Below the pieces are notes generated by a model that saw nothing but the letters and a program-made list of their open reading frames with translations, was not told the DNA's origin and did no database searches. A program made the position numbers and the translations under genes. Positions 14,747 through 23,328 of a stretch of DNA of 64,000 nucleotides are shown here, one piece after another. This DNA comes from Pseudomonas aylmerensis (GTDB lineage Bacteria; Pseudomonadota; Gammaproteobacteria; Pseudomonadales; Pseudomonadaceae): positions 21,146 through 85,145 of the forward strand of contig NZ_MAUE01000047.1 of the NCBI RefSeq assembly GCF_001702265.1. Reading direction: 5' to 3'. How positions within the stretch are numbered: the first letter of the stretch is position 1; each line of letters begins with the position of its first letter.

Positions 14747-17581
14747 TCAGGCCTGATCGCGCGCCAGCAGCGGTTTCAAGTAGTAACCGGTGTGGGACTG
14801 TGGCATCTCGGAGACCTGCTCCGGCGTCCCCACTGCAATGATCTGGCCGCCCTTGGAGCCGCCTTCCGGTCCCAGGTCTACCAGCCAGTCGGCGGTCTTG
14901 ATCACATCCAGGTTGTGCTCGATCACTACCACGGTGTTGCCGTGGTCCCGCAGGCGGTGCAGCACGTCCAGCAGTTGCTGGATATCCGCGAAGTGCAGGC
15001 CGGTGGTTGGCTCATCGAGGATATACAAGGTCTTGCCTGTATCGCGTTTGGACAGCTCGCGCGACAACTTCACCCGCTGCGCTTCACCGCCGGACAGGGT
15101 GGTCGCCGATTGCCCCAGCTTGATATACGACAGGCCCACATCCATCAGTGTCTGCAGCTTGCGCGCCAACGCCGGGACGGCGTCGAAGAACACCCGGGCT
15201 TCCTCGATGGTCATCTCGAGGGTTTCGTGGATGCTCTTGCCCTTGTATTTGATCTCCAGGGTTTCGCGGTTATAGCGCTTGCTCTTGCACACATCGCATG
15301 GCACGTAGATGTCCGGCAGGAAGTGCATCTCGACCTTGATCAAGCCATCGCCCTGGCAGGCCTCGCAGCGGCCACCCTTGACGTTGAACGAGAACCGGCC
15401 CGGCCCGTAGCCCCGCGAGCGGGACTCCGGTACACCGGCGAACAGCTCGCGAATCGGCGTGAACAGCCCTGTATAGGTTGCCGGATTGGAGCGCGGTGTA
15501 CGGCCAATCGGGCTCTGGTCGATATCGACCACCTTGTCCAGGTGTTCCAGGCCCTTGATGCTGTCGTGCGCCGCAGCTTCCAGCGTAGTTGCGCCATTCA
15601 GGGCGGTGGCACTCAGCGGGAACAGCGTGTTGTTGATCAGCGTCGACTTGCCCGAGCCGGACACGCCGGTCACGCAGGTCAGCAGGCCCAAGGGGATTTC
15701 CAGGTCCACGTTGCGCAGGTTGTTGCCACGCGCTCCCTTGAGGTGCAGCGCGAGCTTCTTGTTGCGCGGAGTGCGCTTGGCCGGCACTTCAATCTTCACG
15801 CGGCCAGACAAGTATTTGCCGGTCAGCGAGTCCGGGTGGGCCATGACTTCGGCAGGTGTGCCTTCAGCGACGATATGTCCGCCATGCACACCCGCACCCG
15901 GGCCAATGTCGACGACATAATCCGCCAGGCGGATCGCGTCTTCATCGTGCTCGACCACGATCACCGTGTTGCCGATATCCCGCAGGTGCTTCAGCGTACC
16001 CAGGAGGCGATCGTTGTCGCGCTGATGCAGGCCAATCGACGGTTCATCAAGGATATACAGCACGCCCACGAGGCCTGCACCGATCTGGCTGGCCAGTCGA
16101 ATCCGCTGGGCCTCACCGCCGGACAAGGTATCGGCGCTGCGATCCAGCGACAGGTAGTCCAGGCCCACGTTAACCAGGAACTGCAGGCGCTCGCGGATTT
16201 CCTTGAGGATCTTGTCGGCAATTTCCCCGCGGCGTCCGGTCAGCTTCAGTACGCCAAAGTATTCACAGGCATCGCCGATTGGCAGGTTGGTCACCGCCGG
16301 CAGGGTCTTCTCGCCGACCCAAACATGCCGGGCCTCACGGCGCAGGCGCGTGCCACGGCAATCCGGGCACGGCTGGGTGCTGAGGAATTTCGCCAGCTCC
16401 TCGCGCACGCTTGCCGACTCGGTCTCGCGGTAACGGCGTTCCAGGTTCGGCACGATGCCTTCGAACGGGTGCGAGCGCTTGACGATGTCGCCACGGTCGT
16501 TCAGGTACTTGAAGTCGACGTTCTGCGAACCACTGCCGTTGAGAATGACCTTCTGCTGGTCGACCGGCAGTTGGTTGAAGGGCACTTCAAGACTGAACTT
16601 ATAGTGGGAGGCCAACGACCCGAGCATCTGGAAGTAATAGACGTTGCGCCTGTCCCAGCCGCGTATCGCCCCTTCCGCCAGTGTCAGTTCGCCATTCACC
16701 AGGCGCTTGATGTCGAAGAATTGCTTCACGCCCAGGCCATCACAGGTCGGGCAGGCGCCGGCCGGGTTGTTGAAGGAAAACAGCTTGGGTTCCAGCTCGC
16801 TGATGGCGTGGCCACAGATCGGGCAGGCGAAGCGCGCGGAGAAGATGATCTCTTCGCCTGGCTCGTCGTCCATCGGCGCGACCAGGGCGATGCCATCGGC
16901 CAGCTTCAGCGCGGTCTCGAACGACTCCGCCAAACGCTGCTGCAGGTCGGCGCGCACTTTGAAGCGGTCGACCACCACATCGATCGAGTGCTTCTTCTGC
17001 TTGTCGAGCTTGGGCGCTTCGTCCAGCTCATAGAGCTTGCCATTGATGCGCGCGCGTACAAAACCTTGCGCACGCAGCTCTTCGAAGACCGAAAGGTGTT
17101 CACCCTTGCGCTCGCGGATCACCGGTGCCAGCAGCATCAGCTTCGCGCCTTCCGGCTGCGCCAGCACCAGGTCGACCATCTGGCTGACGGTCTGGGCCTC
17201 CAGCGGAATGTCGTGGTCCGGGCAGCGTGGAATACCTACTCGCGCGTAGAGCAGGCGCAGGTAGTCGTAGATTTCGGTAATGGTGCCCACAGTGGAGCGT
17301 GGGTTATGGGAGGTCGACTTCTGTTCTATGGAGATCGCCGGCGACAGGCCTTCAATGGTGTCGACGTCTGGTTTTTCCATCATCGACAGGAACTGGCGGG
17401 CGTAGGCCGACAGCGACTCCACATAGCGGCGCTGGCCTTCGGCATACAGCGTGTCGAACGCCAGGGACGATTTGCCGGAGCCGGACAGGCCGGTGATGAC
17501 GATCAGTTTGTCCCGGGGCAGGGTCAGGTCGATGTTCTTCAGGTTGTGGGTTCTAGCCCCACGAATCAGGATCTTGTCCAA
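14747..17581 (-). CDS. uvrA: Excinuclease ABC subunit A
   Basis: UvrA is the damage-sensing ATPase of nucleotide excision repair; it loads UvrB at lesions. The product has 944 residues, near the E. coli length. Two ABC modules are visible: Walker A 'GLSGSGKSS' near residue 31 and 'GVSGSGKST' near residue 640, each with an 'LSGGEAQR' signature. Zinc-binding cysteine pairs are 'CPICGH' with 'CPTCDG', and 'CEACQG' with 'CDVCKS'. A LexA-like box lies about 50 bases upstream of the start. A long antisense open frame over the whole gene is a codon-bias shadow. Confidence 0.98.
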   Translation of the reverse strand: MDKILIRGARTHNLKNIDLTLPRDKLIVITGLSGSGKSSLAFDTLYAEGQRRYVESLSAYARQFLSMMEKPDVDTIEGLSPAISIEQKSTSHNPRSTVGTITEIYDYLRLLYARVGIPRCPDHDIPLEAQTVSQMVDLVLAQPEGAKLMLLAPVIRERKGEHLSVFEELRAQGFVRARINGKLYELDEAPKLDKQKKHSIDVVVDRFKVRADLQQRLAESFETALKLADGIALVAPMDDEPGEEIIFSARFACPICGHAISELEPKLFSFNNPAGACPTCDGLGVKQFFDIKRLVNGELTLAEGAIRGWDRRNVYYFQMLGSLASHYKFSLEVPFNQLPVDQQKVILNGSGSQNVDFKYLNDRGDIVKRSHPFEGIVPNLERRYRETESASVREELAKFLSTQPCPDCRGTRLRREARHVWVGEKTLPAVTNLPIGDACEYFGVLKLTGRRGEIADKILKEIRERLQFLVNVGLDYLSLDRSADTLSGGEAQRIRLASQIGAGLVGVLYILDEPSIGLHQRDNDRLLGTLKHLRDIGNTVIVVEHDEDAIRLADYVVDIGPGAGVHGGHIVAEGTPAEVMAHPDSLTGKYLSGRVKIEVPAKRTPRNKKLALHLKGARGNNLRNVDLEIPLGLLTCVTGVSGSGKSTLINNTLFPLSATALNGATTLEAAAHDSIKGLEHLDKVVDIDQSPIGRTPRSNPATYTGLFTPIRELFAGVPESRSRGYGPGRFSFNVKGGRCEACQGDGLIKVEMHFLPDIYVPCDVCKSKRYNRETLEIKYKGKSIHETLEMTIEEARVFFDAVPALARKLQTLMDVGLSYIKLGQSATTLSGGEAQRVKLSRELSKRDTGKTLYILDEPTTGLHFADIQQLLDVLHRLRDHGNTVVVIEHNLDVIKTADWLVDLGPEGGSKGGQIIAVGTPEQVSEMPQSHTGYYLKPLLARDQA

Positions 17582-17632
17582 GATGGCCTCGCACGGCGGT
17601 GCGTAAATAATGCCGGAGTATACGGCTAAAGA

Positions 17633-17648
17633 CTGGATGAATATACAC
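17633..17648. promoter_or_regulatory. Predicted LexA (SOS) box for uvrA
   Basis: 'ctggatgaatatacac' matches the 16-base LexA operator consensus (CTG-N10-CAG with an AT-rich centre) at 12 positions; the last base of the outer triplet is off. It is 52 bases upstream of the uvrA start, in the divergent uvrA-MFS region. Confidence 0.5.
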
Positions 17649-17760
17649 TGTCAAAAGTCCGCTTGCAGCCTTGCATGAAAGCTGCGCGGCAAACCGCCGC
17701 ATATACCCTCTCAATCGATGGGACTGGTAGAATCGCCGCCGGTTCACACGAGGTTTTTCC

Positions 17761-19155
17761 ATGCACGATCCCCACAGCGAACGCATGAGTAGCGGCGAGA
17801 CCCGAGCAGCAAGCGGTCTGGCCCTGGTGTTCGCCTTCCGTATGCTTGGCATGTTCATGGTGTTGCCGGTGCTGGCGACCTATGGGATGGACCTCGCAGG
17901 CGCGACCCCCGCATTGATCGGCCTGGCGATTGGCGCCTATGGCCTGACCCAGGCAATTTTCCAGATTCCTTTCGGGATCATTTCCGACCGCATCGGCCGT
18001 CGCCCGGTGATTTACCTGGGGCTGATCGTGTTCGCCCTCGGCAGTGTGCTCGCGGCCCAGTCCGATTCGATCTGGGGCGTGATCGCCGGACGAATCCTGC
18101 AAGGCGCCGGGGCAATTTCCGCCGCTGTCATGGCGCTGTTGTCGGACCTGACCCGCGAGCAACACCGCACCAAGGCCATGGCCATGATCGGCATGACCAT
18201 CGGTCTGTCCTTCGCCGTGGCGATGGTGGTCGGCCCCTTGCTGACGCGTGCCTTCGGTTTGCACGGGCTGTTCCTGGCCACTGGCGGCATGGCGTTGTTC
18301 GGTATCGTGATCGTGGCCTTTATGGTGCCGCGCTCGACCGGCACCCTGCAGCACCGTGAATCGGGTGTCGCACGCAAGGCGTTATTACCGACGCTCAAGC
18401 ACCCGGACCTGTTGCGCCTGGATTTAGGTATCTTCGTATTGCACGCGATGCTGATGTGCAGCTTCGTCGCCTTGCCTCTCGCACTGGTGGAAAAAGCCGG
18501 TCTGCCCAAGGAGCAGCACTGGTGGGTCTACCTGACAGCGCTGCTGGTTTCGTTCTTCGCCATGATCCCGTTCATCATCTACGGCGAGAAGAAACGCAAA
18601 ATGAAACGAGTTTTGCTCGGCGCCGTCACGACGCTGATGCTCACTGAGCTATTCTTCTGGCAGTTCGGCGACAGCCTGCGGGCCCTGGTAATCGGCACGG
18701 TGGTGTTCTTCACCGCGTTCAACCTGCTGGAGGCCTCGCTGCCGTCGCTGATCAGTAAAGTTTCACCGGCCGGGGGCAAGGGCACTGCGATGGGGGTGTA
18801 TTCCACCAGCCAGTTCCTGGGTTCCGCACTGGGCGGCATCATGGGCGGCTGGATGTTCCAGCATGGCGGTTTGTCGGTTGTGTTCCTCGGATGCGCCGGG
18901 CTGGCTGCACTTTGGCTGGCCTTTGCTGTTACCATGCGCGAACCTCCCTACGTCACAAGTCTGCGTTTGCCGCTGTCGCCAGAGGCGATCCGTGAAAGCG
19001 GTCTGGTAGAGCGCCTGAAGGCCGTCGTAGGGGTAACAGATGCAGTCGTGGTCGCTGAAGAGGCGGCCATTTACATCAAACTGGACACCGAATTATTGGA
19101 TCGCGCGACGCTCGAGCAACTGGTCAACCCAGTGCCGACAGCGCGCCCAGCCTAG
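17761..19155 (+). CDS. MFS transporter with C-terminal YAM-like domain (YajR family)
   Basis: This is a drug/proton antiporter-type major facilitator. The 464-residue product has twelve predicted membrane helices. The loop 2-3 motif is 'DRIGRRPVIYLGL' (about residues 79-91), and motif C-like 'GRILQGAGAISAAVMALLSD' marks the antiporter subfamily. After the last helix a soluble tail of about 60 residues ('VERLKAVVGVTDAVVV' onward) resembles the ferredoxin-like YAM domain of E. coli YajR. The substrate is unknown. It is divergent from uvrA and ends nine bases before ssb, as in P. aeruginosa. Confidence 0.8.
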   Translation: MHDPHSERMSSGETRAASGLALVFAFRMLGMFMVLPVLATYGMDLAGATPALIGLAIGAYGLTQAIFQIPFGIISDRIGRRPVIYLGLIVFALGSVLAAQSDSIWGVIAGRILQGAGAISAAVMALLSDLTREQHRTKAMAMIGMTIGLSFAVAMVVGPLLTRAFGLHGLFLATGGMALFGIVIVAFMVPRSTGTLQHRESGVARKALLPTLKHPDLLRLDLGIFVLHAMLMCSFVALPLALVEKAGLPKEQHWWVYLTALLVSFFAMIPFIIYGEKKRKMKRVLLGAVTTLMLTELFFWQFGDSLRALVIGTVVFFTAFNLLEASLPSLISKVSPAGGKGTAMGVYSTSQFLGSALGGIMGGWMFQHGGLSVVFLGCAGLAALWLAFAVTMREPPYVTSLRLPLSPEAIRESGLVERLKAVVGVTDAVVVAEEAAIYIKLDTELLDRATLEQLVNPVPTARPA

Positions 19156-19164
19156 GAGAACGTT

Positions 19165-19680
19165 ATGGCCCGTGGGGTTAACAAAGTCATATTGGTCGGT
19201 ACATGCGGCCAGGATCCCGAAGTTCGCTACTTGCCTAACGGTAACGCCGTGACCAACCTGAGTCTGGCGACCAGCGAACAGTGGACCGACAAGCAGACCG
19301 GCCAGAAGGTCGAGAAAACCGAATGGCACCGTGTATCGATGTTCGGCAAGGTCGCCGAGATCGCCGGTGAGTACCTGCGCAAAGGTTCGCAGGTCTACAT
19401 CGAAGGCAAGCTGCAGACCCGCGAGTGGGAAAAAGACGGCATCAAGCGTTACACCACCGAAATCGTGGTCGACATGCAAGGCACCATGCAACTGCTGGGC
19501 GGCCGTCCACAGGGCGACCAACAGGGCCAGGGCGGCATGTCCAACTCGGCACCGCGTCCACAACAGTCGCGTCCGCAGCCAAGCCAGCAGCCACAGCGTG
19601 AGTCGCGTCCAGCGCCACAACAGGCCGCGCCGCAGCCTGCGCCGGATTTCGACAGCTTTGACGATGATATCCCGTTCTAA
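19165..19680 (+). CDS. ssb: Single-stranded DNA-binding protein
   Basis: SSB coats single-stranded DNA and recruits repair and replication proteins. The 171-residue product has an OB-fold domain at about residues 1-112, starting 'MARGVNKVILVGTCGQDPEV'. A Gln/Pro-rich linker of about 45 residues follows. The acidic tip 'DFDSFDDDIPF' is the docking site for partners such as RecQ, PriA and exonuclease I. It is close behind the MFS gene and followed by a strong terminator. Confidence 0.98.
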   Translation: MARGVNKVILVGTCGQDPEVRYLPNGNAVTNLSLATSEQWTDKQTGQKVEKTEWHRVSMFGKVAEIAGEYLRKGSQVYIEGKLQTREWEKDGIKRYTTEIVVDMQGTMQLLGGRPQGDQQGQGGMSNSAPRPQQSRPQPSQQPQRESRPAPQQAAPQPAPDFDSFDDDIPF

Positions 19681-19701
19681 GGTTTAAGCACCGCAACGAG
19701 C

Positions 19702-19737
19702 AAAACCCCCGACGGCGCAAGCCTCGGGGGTTTTTTA
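19702..19737. terminator. Intrinsic terminator between ssb and the LysR gene
   Basis: 'aaaacccccga' and 'tcgggggttttt' make a stem followed by six T bases; the upstream A-run means it could also serve the converging minus-strand gene. Confidence 0.9.
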
Positions 19738-19747
19738 TTGCCGTTTG

Positions 19748-20656
19748 TCAGGCGTCTGTCGAGGCCGCTCGCACCACCATTTCCTTGAAGCGTTGCAGCA
19801 CTGCCGAGCCATCACCCACCCGCGTCGCCAGATGCAAGGGCGCCACCAGGCTGCGGCACTCGCTCAACTCCCGGTAGACGATGCCATCCCCGCGCAGGCG
19901 CTGCATCGACGCCGGCACAATCGACACCCCAAGGCCCGCAGCCACCAGGCTCAACGTGGCGGTCATGCGCGGGGCTTCCTGGACCACCTGCGGACTGAAC
20001 CCCGCTTCACGGCAGGCCACCAGGATTGCGTCATACAACCCCAGTCCGACACGCCGTCGATAGAGCACGAAAGACTCGGTGGCCAGCGCAGACAAGGGCA
20101 GGGGGATGTCAAAGTCGATCGCCAACGGATGATCGGTCGGCAGCGCCAGCAACATCGGCTCCACCAGGATGGGCTCGTCCTGCAATGATTGCGTGCCACT
20201 GAGCGGTGAGCGGATAAACGCCGCGTCGAGTTTTTCATGCGCCAGCGCGTCCAGCAGTTCGCCGGTTCCGGCTTCCTCCAGTACGACCGAGACTCCCACG
20301 AAGGTTTCCCGAAACAGCCGCAGCACACTCGGCACAAACGGGTGCAGGGCCGCTGAGCTGGTAAAGCCGATGGCCAGGCGCCCGCGTTCTCCCCGAGCGG
20401 CGCGACGCACGACATCGGCGACACCGTCGACGCGCGCCAGCACCTCGCGTGCTTCATCCAGCAGGGCCAACCCGGCCGGGGTCGGCCGCACGCCGCGTGG
20501 CAGGCGTTCCATCAGCATCACGTCCAATTCGGCTTCAAGGCTTTGCAGCAAGCGCGTCAACGGTGGCTGCTGCATGCCCAGGCGTTGCGCAGCGCGGGTG
20601 ATGTAGCCTTCTTCGGCAATGGCAACGAAGGCTTTGAGTTGGCGAAGCTCCAGCAT
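19748..20656 (-). CDS. LysR-family transcriptional regulator
   Basis: The 302-residue product has the LysR winged helix at residues 1-60 ('MLELRQLKAFVAIAEEG', 'AAQRLGMQQPPLTRLLQSLE'), followed by an effector-binding domain. The N terminus resembles the BenM/CatM/CbbR-like group, so an aromatic or organic acid effector is possible but unproven. The start is placed at the methionine beginning the conserved helix; an upstream start would add 17 residues across the intergenic region. It is divergent from tam, and a LysR-type T-N11-A box lies between them, so tam may be its target. Confidence 0.88.
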   Translation of the reverse strand: MLELRQLKAFVAIAEEGYITRAAQRLGMQQPPLTRLLQSLEAELDVMLMERLPRGVRPTPAGLALLDEAREVLARVDGVADVVRRAARGERGRLAIGFTSSAALHPFVPSVLRLFRETFVGVSVVLEEAGTGELLDALAHEKLDAAFIRSPLSGTQSLQDEPILVEPMLLALPTDHPLAIDFDIPLPLSALATESFVLYRRRVGLGLYDAILVACREAGFSPQVVQEAPRMTATLSLVAAGLGVSIVPASMQRLRGDGIVYRELSECRSLVAPLHLATRVGDGSAVLQRFKEMVVRAASTDA

Positions 20657-20719
20657 AGGAATACTTTTGAGGTATGGGAGGTAGCCAATCCTGGCATTTG
20701 TTCTCATGGCTCACAAGAA

Positions 20720-20734
20720 TTAGGCTGTAGCCAA
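20720..20734. promoter_or_regulatory. Candidate LysR-type binding site between the regulator and tam
   Basis: 'ttaggctgtagccaa' is a partly palindromic T-N11-A element with 'ggct' and 'agcc' arms. A perfect nine-base inverted repeat, 'ttttgaggt' (20665-20673) and 'acctcaaaa' (20734-20742), spans the same region. Typical layout for autoregulated LysR pairs; no experiment is implied. Confidence 0.4.
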
Positions 20735-20757
20735 CCTCAAAAAGAAGGAAAGCCGTG

Positions 20758-21516
20758 ATGACCTGGTCAGCCAAGCAGTACACGATGTTCGAACAGCAGC
20801 GCACTCGTCCTGTCCGTGACCTGGTCGCGGCCATTCCGAATACTGAGGTGCGCAACGCCGTTGACCTGGGCTGCGGCCCCGGCAATTCCACTGAAGTACT
20901 CGCCGAGCGCTTCCCGCAGGCGCATGTCACGGGCATGGACAGCTCCGATGACATGCTGGTCGACGCCCGCAAACGGCTGCCGGCGTTAAGCTTCGAACTG
21001 GCGGATATCGGTGCCTGGCGCCCTGCACAGGCTTTCGATGTGATCTTGGCCAATGCCTCCCTGCAATGGCTGCCGGACCACGCCACACTCTACCCGCATC
21101 TGGTCAACCAACTGACGCCCGGCGGCACGCTGGCCGTGCAGACGCCGGACAACCTCGACGAACCCGCCCACCGGCTGGCCCGCGAGGTGGCTGCCGACGG
21201 CCCATGGGCGGCCAGGATCGGTGCGGTCAAACACAATGAGCGGCACAGCGCGAACTACTATTACGAGTTGCTGAGCAAACACAGCACCGTGGACGTGTGG
21301 CGCACCACGTACCTGCATCCACTGGCCGACCATGCGGCTGTGGTGGAGTGGTTCAAGGCCTCGGCGTTGCGGCCGTTTCTGGCGCCGTTGACCGACGAAG
21401 AAAAGGCCGCCTTCCTACGTGAATATCAGGCGCGAATTACCCAGGCTTACCCAGCCCTGGACGATGGCACCGTGTTGCTGCCATTTCCGCGCCTGTTCAT
21501 CATCGCCACGCGCTGA
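20758..21516 (+). CDS. tam: Trans-aconitate 2-methyltransferase
   Basis: This enzyme methylates trans-aconitate with S-adenosylmethionine, removing an inhibitory by-product of the citric acid cycle. The 252-residue product has the SAM-binding motif 'AVDLGCGPGNSTEVLAERFP' (about residues 38-57) and 'LANASLQWLPDH' near residue 97, both shared with E. coli Tam. The ATG is chosen over a GTG one codon upstream; 'aaggaaag' precedes it. It is cytoplasmic and divergent from a LysR gene, which may regulate it. Confidence 0.88.
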   Translation: MTWSAKQYTMFEQQRTRPVRDLVAAIPNTEVRNAVDLGCGPGNSTEVLAERFPQAHVTGMDSSDDMLVDARKRLPALSFELADIGAWRPAQAFDVILANASLQWLPDHATLYPHLVNQLTPGGTLAVQTPDNLDEPAHRLAREVAADGPWAARIGAVKHNERHSANYYYELLSKHSTVDVWRTTYLHPLADHAAVVEWFKASALRPFLAPLTDEEKAAFLREYQARITQAYPALDDGTVLLPFPRLFIIATR

Positions 21517-21537
21517 GGCACTCCACGCGAGTGGCGG

Positions 21538-22101
21538 TTACGCGGCCGCCGCTTGTGCCTGCAAATACTCCTGTGCCGACACCACGCCGGCATAACCAAA
21601 CGCCAACGATGCCATGTAGGTGTCATGCACGTGCGCCGCCGGGATCACCTTGCCATTGAATTCCAGGTCCCGCGTGGCGCAGGCGTCATGGATCAGTGTG
21701 ACCTTGTAGCCCAGGTCCGCCGCCGCTCGCACCACCGCATCAATGCACATATGGCTCATGCTGCCGACCACCACCAACTCCGTGATGCTGCGTTGTTCCA
21801 GCAGTGCGCGCAGGTTGGTCTCGCGAAACGCATTGACGAAATGCTTGAGCACCACCGGCTCGCTGCCCTCATTCAGCACCTTGGGGTTCAAATAAGCGCC
21901 CTCGGAGCCCGGGGTGAAGAAGGGCGCGTCATCCGAGGTAAATTCATGGCGCACATGAATCACCGCATCGCCCGCCCGGCGAAAGGCCTGGAGCACCTGC
22001 GCGGCCTTGTCTGCCGCGGCTTCCACGCCGTCGAGCGGCCACTTGCCCTGGGGGAAGTAGTCGTTCTGGATATCGATTAGGATGAGCGCTTGCTTGGCCA
22101 T
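21538..22101 (-). CDS. Cysteine hydrolase, isochorismatase-like family
   Basis: The 187-residue protein is an isochorismatase-like amidohydrolase. Its catalytic triad is visible as Asp10 ('ALILIDIQND'), Lys86 ('VVLKHFVNAF') and Cys119 ('GSMSHMCIDA'). The family includes nicotinamidases and various N-carbamoyl hydrolases; the substrate cannot be read from sequence. The start is the ATG beginning 'MAKQALILI'; a longer in-frame extension runs into the neighbouring gene and is rejected. It is divergent from a GlxA-type regulator 96 bases away, which probably controls it. Confidence 0.85.
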   Translation of the reverse strand: MAKQALILIDIQNDYFPQGKWPLDGVEAAADKAAQVLQAFRRAGDAVIHVRHEFTSDDAPFFTPGSEGAYLNPKVLNEGSEPVVLKHFVNAFRETNLRALLEQRSITELVVVGSMSHMCIDAVVRAAADLGYKVTLIHDACATRDLEFNGKVIPAAHVHDTYMASLAFGYAGVVSAQEYLQAQAAAA

Positions 22102-22197
22102 AGGTGTTGCCTCGTGATGGGTTGATGGGGCCAGTATGTTAGCTGGCGCCGGCGCGCGGGATTGGCTGCACCGACAATAACAGGGGGAAAACTGACA

Positions 22198-23157
22198 ATG
22201 GCGGTTGTGGAGCTGGGCGTGTTGATCTACCACGGTGCACAGTTGGCGGCTGTCCACGGCCTGACCGATTTGTTCGGGGTGGCCAACCGGATTGCTGCCG
22301 AGCATCAATCCGCGCAACTGCCGTTGCTGCGGGTCAGCCACTGGCAGGTGGATGCCCATGGCACGCCTGCGCGGGTATTCGACACTCACCCCGGCCCTGA
22401 GCAACCGATGATGGCCCTGCTGGTGCCGCCTTCAATCGGTGAGTTCAGCGAAGAACAGGCACCGCCCGCGCTGCTCGAGTGGATTCGCCAGCAACATGCG
22501 GTGGGCACAGTGCTCGGTGGTGTGTGCATCGGCTCAATCATGCTGGCGCGCAGCGGCCTGTTGGACGGGCGCAGCGCCACCACCCATTGGTCCTCCGCCA
22601 GTGCCTTCGCCACACGGTATCCGGCGGTGCGCCTGGAGGCCGATAAACCTATCGTCGATGACGGCGACCTGATCACCACTGCCGGGCTGATGGCCTGGTC
22701 CGAACTGGGCCTGCGCCTGGTCGATCGCCTGATGGGCCCGAGCATCGCCGCCGGTACCGCGCGCTTCCTGGTGATCGAACACAGTGACAGCGCCAGCCAA
22801 TGCGGCAGCAACTTTGCGCCGATCCTGGGGCACGGCGACAGCGCGATCCTCAAGGTGCAGCATTGGCTGCAAGCCAGTGGCGCAGTGGACGTGTCGGTGG
22901 CGGCGATGGCGCAGGAGGCGGGCCTGGAAGAACGCACCTTCCTGCGGCGGTTTCGCGCCGCCACCGGCTTGAAACCCACCGAATACTGCCAGCACCTGCG
23001 TGTCGGCAAAGCGCGGCAGATGCTCGAGTTCACCAACGGCACCATCGACCATATCGCCTGGACCGTGGGCTACCAGGACCCCAGTGCATTTCGAGCCATC
23101 TTCAAGAAGATCACTGGTCTGGCCCCCAGCGATTATCGCAACCGTTTCGGCGTGTGA
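22198..23157 (+). CDS. GlxA-type transcriptional regulator (DJ-1/PfpI domain plus AraC HTH)
   Basis: The 319-residue protein joins an N-terminal DJ-1/PfpI-like domain (about 1-180) to a C-terminal AraC-type DNA-binding domain (about 220-319). The first domain has the nucleophile-elbow-like 'GGVCIGSIMLARSGLLDGR' with a cysteine. The second has two helix-turn-helix units ('AAMAQEAGLEERTFLRRF', 'IDHIAWTVGYQDPSAFRAIF'). GlxA regulators often sense small nitrogen compounds. It is divergent from the cysteine hydrolase gene, its likely target. The ATG after 'aggggg' is chosen to give the typical family length. Confidence 0.88.
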   Translation: MAVVELGVLIYHGAQLAAVHGLTDLFGVANRIAAEHQSAQLPLLRVSHWQVDAHGTPARVFDTHPGPEQPMMALLVPPSIGEFSEEQAPPALLEWIRQQHAVGTVLGGVCIGSIMLARSGLLDGRSATTHWSSASAFATRYPAVRLEADKPIVDDGDLITTAGLMAWSELGLRLVDRLMGPSIAAGTARFLVIEHSDSASQCGSNFAPILGHGDSAILKVQHWLQASGAVDVSVAAMAQEAGLEERTFLRRFRAATGLKPTEYCQHLRVGKARQMLEFTNGTIDHIAWTVGYQDPSAFRAIFKKITGLAPSDYRNRFGV

Positions 23158-23328
23158 ATCGTGCAGAACGCCGCAGCATCAAGGCGGCGTCGTGCAGAAT
23201 CAAACAGGCCAACTGCCATCGCTTTTTCGACAACCGGTTGATTTCACTCGCATCCTCTTTGAAAGCACCTTGGCCTGATCCCTGCAACCTTCCCACTACA
23301 CACATGGCGGGAAGGCCAAGGGGGACGC

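Noticed and set aside
14732..17629. A 965-codon open frame on the plus strand across uvrA
   Set aside because: It is fully antisense to a well-supported uvrA gene and shows no known motif; long antisense frames are common in GC-rich Pseudomonas DNA.
22102..22404. N-terminal extension of the cysteine hydrolase
   Set aside because: The extension crosses into the divergent regulator gene and is not conserved in the family; the ATG at the catalytic-domain start is better.
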